Source: Myxococcales bacterium
Lineage (GTDB): Bacteria; Myxococcota_A; Bradymonadia; REDH01
Reading direction: 5' to 3'
Assembly (NCBI GenBank): GCA_020633625.1
Contig: JACKDJ010000014.1
Location: 1 to 64,000 of the forward strand
DNA: 64,000 bases
The position numbers and the translations under genes are program-made. Shown here piece after piece: positions 36,101-44,000 of this stretch. Every line of letters starts with the position of its first letter. Position 1 is the first letter of the stretch. The notes under the pieces were generated by a model that did not search any database, was not told the DNA's origin, and saw only the letters and a program-made list of their open reading frames with translations.

Positions 36101-36115
36101 ATGCACCCGGACTAG
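36101..36115 (+). other. possible leader mini-ORF before the DUF262 gene
   Basis: ATG CAC CCG GAC TAG (MHPD) is preceded by a strong GGAGG ribosome site at a good distance (CGGAGGACTCCG), 58 bp upstream of the DUF262 start, which itself has no good site. It could couple or attenuate translation, or be chance. Confidence 0.3.
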
Positions 36116-36173
36116 CACATTCTGCCAGAACCTTCTTTGGCGCCCAACACACACTCCCACCAACGAGTTTTCG

Positions 36174-37208
36174 ATGAAGACTTCTAGTGCAAGCTTCTCC
36201 GTCGCCGCTGTCCTCGACTTCATCAACAACAAGACCCTCGACCGTGCCCCGGAGTTCCAGCGGGGCGAGGTCTGGCGCACGGCCCAAAAGGCTGCCTTCG
36301 TCGACTCGCTCCTGCGCGGCTACCCCGTCCCCGGCCTCATCTTCGCTGATGACCCGAGTGAGAACAGCGACAGCGAGTGGGTCGTGGTCGACGGGCGGCA
36401 GCGCCTGCGGGCGCTGCACGACTACGTCCTCGGCGCGTTTGCGCTTCCCGAGGCGACACAGCTTCGGGCGCCCCAGTCAGTTCGGACGGCGTCGGCCGAT
36501 TGGCTCGGCCGTCGCTACGACCAGTTGGCGGCCGCGGACCAAGAGCGACTGCTCGGCTACGAGCTCGCCGTCACGGTGATGTCCGGTGCGAGCTGGGACG
36601 AGGTCCGAGACGCGTTCATCCGCCACCAGGGCGGCACTCCGCTCGCGCCACAGCAGGTCCGAGACGCCTTCCCCGGCGACGTCGCGGAGCTTGTTCGGCG
36701 CGTCGGGGGCTGGCGCATGGCGACTCCGGAGTACGACATGGTGCGGCTGTGTCAGAGCGGGGGCGCCGGCAGCTCAGACGAGACGTCAGGGGCAGACCCA
36801 TACGTCAGGAACCGAGAGTTCTGCGCTCGCCTCCTCGCCGCGTTCTTCTCCCGGCGGACTCAGCCGGACGTCTTCCCGAGGCTCAACGCGACGGCGATCG
36901 ACAACCTCTATCACACTCACGTCGTGATCGAGGACGCGGATGCCGACGCCTTCTGCTCGACGCTAGCGAAGGCCCGCGAGGCGGTCCTGCGTTGCTACGA
37001 CCCCCGGAGGCAGATCGTTCGGGTGAACGTCGCCTGCACGTTCCTCTTCGCCGTCGACCACCCCGACACGCCGGTCGAGCGCATGGCCGCGCGGCTCGCC
37101 GAGATTGACGCTCGCCGGCTATCCACCAAGGGGCTGAGCCTCCAAAACGCGGCTCGACTCGAGAACTACTATCGCAACTTCGCGCGCCAGATGCGTGCAC
37201 GTCGGTAG
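36174..37208 (+). CDS. DUF262-domain (GmrSD-like) protein
   Basis: A 344-residue protein with an N-terminal DUF262 domain: FSVAAVLDFI, then FQRGEVW (residues 28-34), FVDSLLRGYPVPGLIF and the ParB/Srx-like VVDGRQRLRALHDYV (about 71-85). In GmrSD and BrxU, this domain hydrolyses NTP and controls DNA cleavage of modified phage DNA; the DGQQR-type motif is needed. The DUF1524/HNH nuclease that usually follows is absent here, so a nuclease would have to come from a partner. The ATG at 36174 fits the family N-terminus exactly. It opens a plus-strand cassette divergent from DISARM. Confidence 0.85.
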   Translation: MKTSSASFSVAAVLDFINNKTLDRAPEFQRGEVWRTAQKAAFVDSLLRGYPVPGLIFADDPSENSDSEWVVVDGRQRLRALHDYVLGAFALPEATQLRAPQSVRTASADWLGRRYDQLAAADQERLLGYELAVTVMSGASWDEVRDAFIRHQGGTPLAPQQVRDAFPGDVAELVRRVGGWRMATPEYDMVRLCQSGGAGSSDETSGADPYVRNREFCARLLAAFFSRRTQPDVFPRLNATAIDNLYHTHVVIEDADADAFCSTLAKAREAVLRCYDPRRQIVRVNVACTFLFAVDHPDTPVERMAARLAEIDARRLSTKGLSLQNAARLENYYRNFARQMRARR

Positions 37209-37229
37209 CCGCAAGCCTCGACACCCCGG

Positions 37230-37249
37230 GAGGCCGCGGACGCGGCCTC
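37230..37249 (+). terminator. hairpin between DUF262 and the next gene
   Basis: Perfect 9-bp inverted repeat GAGGCCGCG-GA-CGCGGCCTC, 21 bp after the DUF262 stop and 28 bp before the next start. No T run follows, so an attenuator or processing site is as likely as termination. Confidence 0.4.
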
Positions 37250-37277
37250 GAACCTTCCACACAGCGAGGAGAGAGAA

Positions 37278-37700
37278 GTGAACAACAACACGATTGTACG
37301 CGCGTCCAAGCTTGACCCCGGCAGTGTGCGGTTGCTTAACCCGGGTGTGCTCAGGGGGCAGTCCCGTGATGGGAACGAGGCAACCTGGCCCTCCGATCCT
37401 CACTTCGCGTTGGTGCTGCTCGTGAGCGGTACGGTACCTGAGCGAGATGTGTGCTTGCTCTGGCTCACGAGCAAACCTGGCCCGGGCCGTCGACAGGTCC
37501 CGGAGTCTGTGAAGGACGGACACGTCGGGACGTGGAACTCGAAGCCGACCTACATCTACGCCGTGGCGCAACGGTTCTGGGTGGACGAGGCGACGCTTCG
37601 CGCGGCGGACAAGACCATCGGCGACCTTAGGGTTGAGAACGGCTGGTTGTCGCAGCTACAGGCCGACATCGCGTACGAGGAGTATCGGGTCTCGGCGTAG
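37278..37700 (+). CDS. small unknown protein of the DUF262 cassette
   Basis: A 140-residue protein with no recognised family. The GTG start at 37278 has a strong AGGAGAGAG ribosome site. The sequence shows a likely beta-barrel pattern: PHFALVLLVS, then CLLWLTSKPG, then PTYIYAVAQRFWV. This faintly recalls the strand order of PemK/MazF-fold proteins (a hydrophobic strand, an L-T-S turn, and a later strand), but I cannot confirm it. It lies 69 bp downstream of the DUF262 gene in the same direction, and a long perfect inverted repeat follows immediately. A role in the same defence cassette is inferred from position. Confidence 0.75.
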   Translation: MNNNTIVRASKLDPGSVRLLNPGVLRGQSRDGNEATWPSDPHFALVLLVSGTVPERDVCLLWLTSKPGPGRRQVPESVKDGHVGTWNSKPTYIYAVAQRFWVDEATLRAADKTIGDLRVENGWLSQLQADIAYEEYRVSA

Positions 37701-37703
37701 AGC

Positions 37704-37759
37704 CTCGGCACGGCCGCGATTCGAGGTGACCAGCTGGCTGCGACCGCGGCCGTGCCGAG
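37704..37759. repeat. 15-bp perfect inverted repeat with 26-nt loop
   Basis: Arms CTCGGCACGGCCGCG (37704-37718) and CGCGGCCGTGCCGAG (37745-37759) pair perfectly. They start 4 bp after the stop of the small gene and lie 160 bp before the ATPase gene. It may terminate the first half of the cassette, or form a structured RNA or operator for the second half. Confidence 0.75.
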
Positions 37760-37918
37760 CCCACAGCCTCGTCCCGCGTCGGAATCGCCCCAGCGTGACC
37801 TGTCCACTGTTCGCGCTCGGTTCCGGCGCGGCGCGCGAGTCCGGAGTGCGACGCTGCAGTGTCACAGCCGGACCGACCCGTGGTATGCCTGTCGGCGACG
37901 CCTCTACCCCGCCGAACC

Positions 37919-38941
37919 ATGACCATCACCGCCATCACGCTAGAGAAGTTCACGGCGTTCGAGTCGCTGGAGTTCGAGCCCTCGACAGGGGTCAACGTTC
38001 TGATCGGTGCGAACGGTACCGGGAAGACGCATCTGATGAAGGTCGCGTACGCCGCGTGCGACATCACCCGGACGCGCGAAGGATTCGGCGAGAAGCTGGT
38101 TGGCTCGTTCCTCCCTTCGGGTGGCGCCCTCGGGCGCTTGGTGCGGCGTCGCGGAACGAGCTCGGCCGCGAGAGTCGTCGTGCGCAGAGGCGACCTCGCC
38201 CTCAGGGCGGAGTTCTCGAGTCACGCCAAGGACCCAAGTCACGCGAATGTGAAAGTGACGGCGCCGCGCTGGAGCGAGTCACCGGTCGAAAGCGTCTTCG
38301 TTCCCGTCAAGGAGATGCTTGCGAACGCCCCCGGCTTCCGATCGCTCTACGCGCGGCGCGAGATTCACTTCGAGTCCGTCTACGCCGACATCATCGATCG
38401 CGCGTACCTACCCCTGCTCCGGGGTCCACGGGACGACACCCACCGCGGCCTCCTGTCCACACTGCAGGGCGCGATGGACGGCAAGGTGGTGGTCAAGAAC
38501 GAGGAGTTCTTCCTGAAGAACGCTCAGGGCGAGCTCGAGTTCACGCTGCTCGCGGAGGGCCTTCGCAAGCTGGGGCTGCTCTGGCTCCTGATCCAGAACG
38601 GGACGCTCGCCGGCGGCTCGGTGCTCTTCTGGGATGAGCCGGAGACGAACCTCAACCCGCAGCTCTTCAGTGTCGTCGTGGAGCTGCTCCTTGGGCTCCA
38701 GCGATTGGGCGTTCAGGTCTTCGTAACCACACACGACTACGGAATGCTCAAGGAGTTCGAGCTCGCCGCGCGCCCAGGTGACCACATCCGCTACCACGCC
38801 TGTTTCCGGCCAGAAGGCACCGCGGCCGTCGAGATCGAGACATCCGACACTCCGTCCAACCTCGCGAACAGCCCTATCGCCGCCGCGATGACCTCCCTCT
38901 ATGACCGCGAAGTGCGTCGGTCGCTCGGGAGACGCGCATGA
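37919..38941 (+). CDS. ABC/OLD-like AAA ATPase of the defence cassette
   Basis: A 340-residue AAA_15/AAA_21-type ATPase of the SMC/RecF-like group. Walker A is GANGTGKT (30-37), a short signature-like LAEGLRKLG is near 211-219, Walker B is VLFWDEPETNLNP (235-247, with Asp 239 and Glu 240), and the switch His is in VTTHDYG (His 272). The middle of the protein (about 60-200) replaces the long coiled coil with a compact insert. Similar stand-alone ATPases drive nucleases in defence systems such as Septu or Gabija-like OLD systems. ATG 37919 precedes the ATPase strand MTITAITLEKF. Its stop overlaps the next gene (ATGA). Confidence 0.88.
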   Translation: MTITAITLEKFTAFESLEFEPSTGVNVLIGANGTGKTHLMKVAYAACDITRTREGFGEKLVGSFLPSGGALGRLVRRRGTSSAARVVVRRGDLALRAEFSSHAKDPSHANVKVTAPRWSESPVESVFVPVKEMLANAPGFRSLYARREIHFESVYADIIDRAYLPLLRGPRDDTHRGLLSTLQGAMDGKVVVKNEEFFLKNAQGELEFTLLAEGLRKLGLLWLLIQNGTLAGGSVLFWDEPETNLNPQLFSVVVELLLGLQRLGVQVFVTTHDYGMLKEFELAARPGDHIRYHACFRPEGTAAVEIETSDTPSNLANSPIAAAMTSLYDREVRRSLGRRA

Positions 38942-39447
38942 CGGTCATCGTCGAAGCCGAGCTCGAGTTCACATTCGACCCGAGTTGGGCGACCGAGCAT
39001 CTCGACTCGCCAGGGCGGGTATGGCCCAAGGGAATCTCGCCAGTCGACTTCGTCGTCGACCGAGGCGACGACCTTCTCTTGATCGAGGTGAAGGACCCCT
39101 CGCACTCGCGCGCAACGCCCGCCGAGCGCACCCGATTCATCCGAGAGATGACGTCGAGAGAGCTCACTCACGAGCGGCTCGCGCCCAAGGCACGGACCAG
39201 CTGGTCTTACCTCTACCTCATGGATCGGACCGAGAAGCCGCTTGTGTTCGTCTTCCTTGTCGGGACCGACGCACTGACACTGGAGCCTGTGCTCCTGCAA
39301 TCACTGAACGACCGGCTCCGGGCGCGACTTGCGCAAGAGACCGAGCACCCTTGGGCACGCCCGTATGTCGTCTCGTCTGTCGTCCTCCCCGCCCTCGACG
39401 CCGGTCGGTACATTCCTGGGCTCAGCGTGACACGAAGACGCGGGTAG
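38938..39447 (+). CDS. small protein with PD-(D/E)xK nuclease-like motif
   Basis: A 169-residue protein starting 4 bp inside the ATPase gene, so the two are translationally coupled and probably interact. Residues 36-53 read as a typical restriction-endonuclease-like core: VDFVVD (Asp 37, Asp 41), then LLLIEVKD (Glu 50, Lys 52), which is the D...ExK arrangement on two beta strands. The remaining part is alpha/beta with a C-terminal strand region. No named family was recognised. I infer a DNA nuclease effector controlled by the ATPase; the motif could also be an inactive or RNA-acting fold, or chance. Confidence 0.7.
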   Translation: MTVIVEAELEFTFDPSWATEHLDSPGRVWPKGISPVDFVVDRGDDLLLIEVKDPSHSRATPAERTRFIREMTSRELTHERLAPKARTSWSYLYLMDRTEKPLVFVFLVGTDALTLEPVLLQSLNDRLRARLAQETEHPWARPYVVSSVVLPALDAGRYIPGLSVTRRRG

Positions 39448-39462
39448 CCACTGCCCCCCACC

Positions 39463-40218
39463 TCACACCACCGCGCCACCCACCGCCCGCGGATCGAACG
39501 TCTCCAGCTCGCGCGTCAGCAGCTCGCCGGTCGCTTCGGGCTCCAACAGCCCGCGCTTCTGGAACGCTGGGATGACCTTGGACTCGACCGTCTCTCGCAT
39601 CGCTTGCCAGTGCTCGCGTCGGTCGATCAGCCCAAAGGCGAGGGCGCTCGGCTCGTAACGGGGCTCTTCGTCGCGGAGCTTGGCTCGCAGGTAGATGCGG
39701 AGCCACCAGCAGAGGCGGGGGCGGACCCAGGCTCGCACGGGCTCGAGTCCATACAGCTCGCTCAGCGCGTCGAGGACGTCGAACGCGAAGACGCGGTGCG
39801 TGGACTCGTCGCGCAGGATCACCTCGCAGACGTCGCGCGCCATCGGGTCTGTCGCGTTCTCTAGGCGCATACGAAACACCGTCAGCGCGACCGACTCTTC
39901 GCACGCGAGCTCGCCGGCCGCCGTGATCAGCCGCAGGTGCATCGGGGCTTCGGGGTCGTCGGCGTGGATCAGCTGGCGCGGGACGAGCGACACGGGCGTC
40001 GGCGCTCCGCCGGCGTGCAGGTACAGCTCGTGGCAGATTGTCGCGTGCCGGACCTCGTCGCTCACCACACGGGTAGCGCGGACCAAGAGGTCTGGGCTCA
40101 GGCCGACCACACACATCCAGTGCGTCATCTCCGCGACCAAGCTCGCCGCGGTGTACTCCGTGCGCGACTGTCGGAGCCACGCCCGCTGAACCACATCCAC
40201 GGTGTCTCCCGCGTTCAA
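39463..40218 (-). CDS. ferritin-like di-iron domain protein
   Basis: A 251-residue, mostly helical protein with the carboxylate/His pattern of ferritin-like four-helix bundles: an ExxH in VSDEVRHAT, a Glu-rich helix ELACEESVALTVF, and a second ExxH in LRDESTHRVF. These would supply a di-iron site. Myxobacteria encode many such stand-alone proteins beside lipoproteins, with unknown substrates. The TTG start overlaps the stop of the upstream lipoprotein gene by 4 bp (TTGA), indicating an operon. It marks the right border of the defence island. Confidence 0.8.
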   Translation of the reverse strand: MNAGDTVDVVQRAWLRQSRTEYTAASLVAEMTHWMCVVGLSPDLLVRATRVVSDEVRHATICHELYLHAGGAPTPVSLVPRQLIHADDPEAPMHLRLITAAGELACEESVALTVFRMRLENATDPMARDVCEVILRDESTHRVFAFDVLDALSELYGLEPVRAWVRPRLCWWLRIYLRAKLRDEEPRYEPSALAFGLIDRREHWQAMRETVESKVIPAFQKRGLLEPEATGELLTRELETFDPRAVGGAVV

Positions 40219-40871
40219 GTCGGTTGGCGGTCGACCTCGAACGGACCGCGGCGCCCACGGTAGGAGCGAAGCCCCTGGCTAGGGCCCTCGGGCGCACACC
40301 ACGCGAACTGGCTCCAGTCGAGTCCCGGCCCCAACATCGCCTCGCCGCTGCCCTCGCCCGAGCCCTCGCCGCCCTCGCCCGAGCCCTCGCCGCTGCCCTC
40401 GCCCGAGCCCTCGCCGCCCTCGCCCGAGCCCTCGCCGCTACCCTCGCCCGAGCCCTCGCCGCTACCCTCGCCCGAGCCCTCGCCCGAGCCCTCGCCGCTG
40501 CCCTCTGGAACATCCGGCAGCGCATCGCCGTCTACCGAGTCGGGCTCGTCGCTATACCATCCGGAGTTGTCCGAAAGTTCGGGCTCTTCGACGTCGGGAT
40601 CCTCGGTGACCTCGGCATCGGCATCAACGTCCGGATCGTCGCTGTACCATCCGGAGTTGTCGCAGCACTGGGGGAGGTCGCCGTCGGGTTCGTCCGAGAC
40701 CTCGACGTCGAGGTCGTCGGTGTACCACCCAGAGTTGTCCGAGAAGCCGGACTCGTCCCTGTAGCCCGTGTCGGGTTCGGTGTCTGCGACGCGATCGTTG
40801 CAGCTCGCGACGAGCGCGACGGGCAGCGTCAACGCGACGACAAATCGCGGACCTCTGAAGTTCGATGCCAT
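40215..40871 (-). CDS. repeat-rich lipoprotein with NSGWY motifs
   Basis: A 218-residue lipoprotein: signal peptide with lipobox LVASC, then three acidic repeats with the core DNSGWY[S/T]D[D/E] at about 40-125, then a (GSGE)n stretch of about 60 residues, and a short C-terminal part. The ATG at 40871 is used; a GTG two codons upstream is possible. The DNSGWY motif recalls DDSGYY after the lipid anchor of the 2.9-3.8 kb lipoprotein. It is co-transcribed with the ferritin-like gene. Function unknown. Confidence 0.8.
   Translation of the reverse strand: MASNFRGPRFVVALTLPVALVASCNDRVADTEPDTGYRDESGFSDNSGWYTDDLDVEVSDEPDGDLPQCCDNSGWYSDDPDVDADAEVTEDPDVEEPELSDNSGWYSDEPDSVDGDALPDVPEGSGEGSGEGSGEGSGEGSGEGSGEGSGEGGEGSGEGSGEGSGEGGEGSGEGSGEAMLGPGLDWSQFAWCAPEGPSQGLRSYRGRRGPFEVDRQPT
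40336..40500 (-). repeat. coding microsatellite for Gly-Ser-Gly-Glu repeats
   Basis: Tandem 12- and 15-bp units (CCCTCGCCCGAG and variants) encode the GSGEGSGEG linker of the lipoprotein. Copy-number change would alter linker length in frame or, with the 15/18-bp variants, also in frame. Confidence 0.85.
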
Positions 40872-41001
40872 AGCCACAAGGTACCGGGGCGAGCGATCAT
40901 GTCAACAGCCGTCCGAGCCTCGGCTCTTCTCCGGGACGCCGAGCGCGATGACACGGAGCGCGACGACGGAACGCAGCCGCTACTGCTGAGCCGCTCGCGA
41001 C

Positions 41002-41031
41002 GCGCGGCACGCCCCGAGGGGCGTGCCGCGC
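41002..41031 (-). terminator. strong hairpin downstream of the giant surface-protein gene
   Basis: Perfect 14-bp inverted repeat GCGCGGCACGCCCC / GGGGCGTGCCGCGC with a 2-base centre, starting 20 bp after the stop codon of the giant gene on the minus strand. A T run is absent, which is common in very GC-rich genomes. Confidence 0.6.
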
Positions 41032-41050
41032 ACCGACCACACAGCGCTCG

Positions 41051-44000
41051 CTACCCGCGCCGGCGACGGCGCACGGCCACCAGGGCGAGAGCGGTCAGCA
41101 ACAGGGGCAGGCCGCTCGGCGTGCTCCCCGGCGCCGACGCGCACCCGTTGCGCTTCGGACCCGAGCCACCGTCGCTGCCGCCGTCGAGCGGGGTCACGCC
41201 GCCGTCGTCGCCGCCGGTGTCGAAGCCCGAGATGCCGTCGTCGCCGGCATCGCCGCCCGCGTCGGAGCCCGCGTCGGAGCCGCCGTCAGCCCCGGCGTCG
41301 CTGCCGGCGTCGGAGCCCGTGTCACCGCCGGCGTCGCCGCCCGCGTCGCCAGCATCGCCGCCCGCGTCGGAGCCCGTGTCACCGCCGACATCGCCGCCTG
41401 CATCGCCGCCGACGTCGTCGCCGGCGTCTGCACCCACATCGTCACCGGCGTCTCCGCCCGCGTCGCCACCGACGTCGTCGCCGACCTCTGTGACGAGGAC
41501 CTCGTAGACGGCCGTGGGGGCGCCCTCGGGCGAGGTCGCGACGTTTGCTGCGACCGAGAGGTCCGTCGCCTCGATGTAGTAGTAGGCGAAGCCCGCGACG
41601 AGGTCGTCGCCCGGGATCGTCAGGCGGTACTCGTCGGCGCCGGTGTGATCCATCACGTCGTCGAGCCACACGCCCGAGTCGGCGATCTGAACATACAGGC
41701 GCACCTCATCGATGCCGCTGGCGTCGGTGACCGTCGCGATGACGTCGATCGACGTGCCCGCCGTCACCTCGGTGACCGGCGTGTGCGTGATCACCGGCGG
41801 CACGAGATCGGGGCCCGTGATCGGGTCGACGACGAGGATCTCGGGGCGCAGCTCGCCGCCGGCAGGCTCGAGGGTCACGTTGCCGATCGTGTCGCTCGCC
41901 TCGACGAAGTACGCCAGCTCGCCGGCCACGACGGCGCTGCCGGGCAGCGTCGCCGAGTAGCGGCCGCCTACCAATGTCATCGGCGTCTCGGTCCACGTCT
42001 CGTCTGTCGCGCCCGACGTGCTCAGGGTCACCGTGCCGACTCCCGATGGGTCGGTGACGCCGGCCGTGAACGTGATCGGGGCGCCGGCCGTGTAGGGGCC
42101 TACCGGCACATCGAGCTCGACCGTCGGCCCCGTCGTGTCGGGGTCGACCACGACGACCGCGTACGGGACGGCCGGGGCCGTCGCCGGCGCGCGCGCCGTG
42201 TTCGAAGGCGACGCGCCGTCGACCGCCTGCAGGTAGTACTGCACACCCGGCGCCGCCACCGCGCGCGCGGGGATGGTCGCCGACCAGGTATCACCGGCCG
42301 GCGTCATCGCGAGGGTCGTGTACGAGGTCTCGCCGACCACGCGGTAGTAGACCGTCGCCGAGGCGATCCCCGACGCGTCGGTGACCGTCGCGTCGAGGGT
42401 CAGCGGGCGGCCGGAGACGAGGGTCGCGGTCGTCGGCGTGTGGACGATCGTCGGCGCCGTCGTGTCGGGCGTCGTGACCACGAACATCGACGGAGTGGCC
42501 GGCGCGCTCGCCGGCGCCACGGCCGAGTTTGGCGTCGCCGCCCGGTCGGTAGCCGACACGTAGTAGTCGACGCCGGGCGCCACGACGACCGTGCCCGGAA
42601 GCGTCGCCGACCAAACATCGCCCGCTGCCGTCATCGCGACCGACAGCCACGCCGACGAGCCGGTGGCGCGGAAGTAGAGCGTCGCGGACGCGACGCCCGA
42701 CGAGTCCGTGATGCGCGCGAGGACCGTCGTCGGCGTACCGGCGACCACGGGGCTCGCGACCGGCGTGAGCGAGATCGTCGGCGGCGCGAGGTCGGTCGTC
42801 ACCGCCGTGAACGTGTGGAACGTGGCCGGCGCGCCAGCCGGGTTGACCGCGGTGTTTGGCGCGGGCGCCGAGTCTGTGGCCGAGATGTAGTAGTTCACGC
42901 CGGGCGCCGCGACCGACGAGCCCGGGATCGAGGCCGTGTACGTCTCGCCCGACCGAGCCATCGCGGTGCTGAGCCACGTCGCGTCGCCAGAGCGACGGAA
43001 GTAGAGCGTCACGTTCGCGATGCCCGTCGCGTCTGTCACGGTCGCCGAGACGGCCACCGCGGCACCGACGGGCTGGCCGTCGGCGATCGGCGTGTGTGTG
43101 ATCGTCGGGGCCGTCGTGTCGGGTACGAACACCTCGAACGAGTTGAACGACGCCGGCGCGTCGCTCGGGTCCACGGCGGTGTTCGACGGGGACGCCCCGT
43201 CGGTCGCCGACACGTAGTAGTCGACGCCCGGCACCAGGATCACGGTGCCCGGAAGGGTCCCCGACCATGTGTCACCAGACGCCGACATCGCGACGGACAG
43301 CCAAGACGAGGTACCCGAGGCGCGGAAGTACAGCGTCGCGGACGCCACACCCGACGAGTCGGTGACGCGCGCAGACACCGTCGTCGCCGTGCCCGCCGCG
43401 ATCGGGCCGCTGACGAGCGTCGTCGTGATCGACGGCGCCGCCACGTCGGCCGTGACGACCGTGAACGTGTGGAACGAAGTCGGCGCTCCGGCCGGGCTCG
43501 TCGCGATGTTTGCTGCCGGCGCCGTGTCGGTCGCCGAGATGTAGTAGCTGACGCCCGGCGCCGCGACCGACCCGCTCGGGATCGATGCCGAGTAGGCGCC
43601 ACCGCTCCCGCTCATCGCCGTGCTGAGCCACGTCGCGTCGGTGGAGCGCTTGAAGTACAGCGTCACCGGGCCGACGCCCGTCGCGTCGGTGACCGTGGCG
43701 CTGACGGTCACCGCGGCTCCCGCCGGCTGACCGTTCGCGATCGGCGTGTGGACGATCGTCGGCGCCGTCGTGTCGGGAACGAACACGTCGAACGTATGGA
43801 ACGACGTCGGTGCACCGGCGGGGTCGAGCGCCGTGTTCGACGGCGACGCCGCGTCGGTCGCGGACAGGTAGTAGTCGACGCCCGGCGCGACCACGGCCAG
43901 TGCCGGGATGCTGCCGCTGTATGCGCCGGCGAGCCCGCCGGTCATCGCGGCGGAGAGCCACGTCGTCGTGCCGCGGACCCGGAAGTACAGCGTGACGGCG

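Larger units (their letters stand above)
34882..36173. other. 1.3-kb non-coding region between drmD and the DUF262 gene
   Basis: No convincing gene was found. It is the shared upstream region of two divergent units (drm operon and DUF262 cassette). Contents: a 26-bp alternating purine-pyrimidine tract (35009-35034), a clearly AT-richer patch (about 35325-35400), a 69-bp tandem repeat array (35551-35963), and a possible four-codon leader (36101-36115). Composition is markedly less GC-rich than the window average from about 35300 on. Confidence 0.75.

Noticed and set aside
35242..36173. Retron-type non-coding RNA near the defence genes
   Set aside because: No reverse transcriptase gene exists in the region, and the hairpins are short and repeated.
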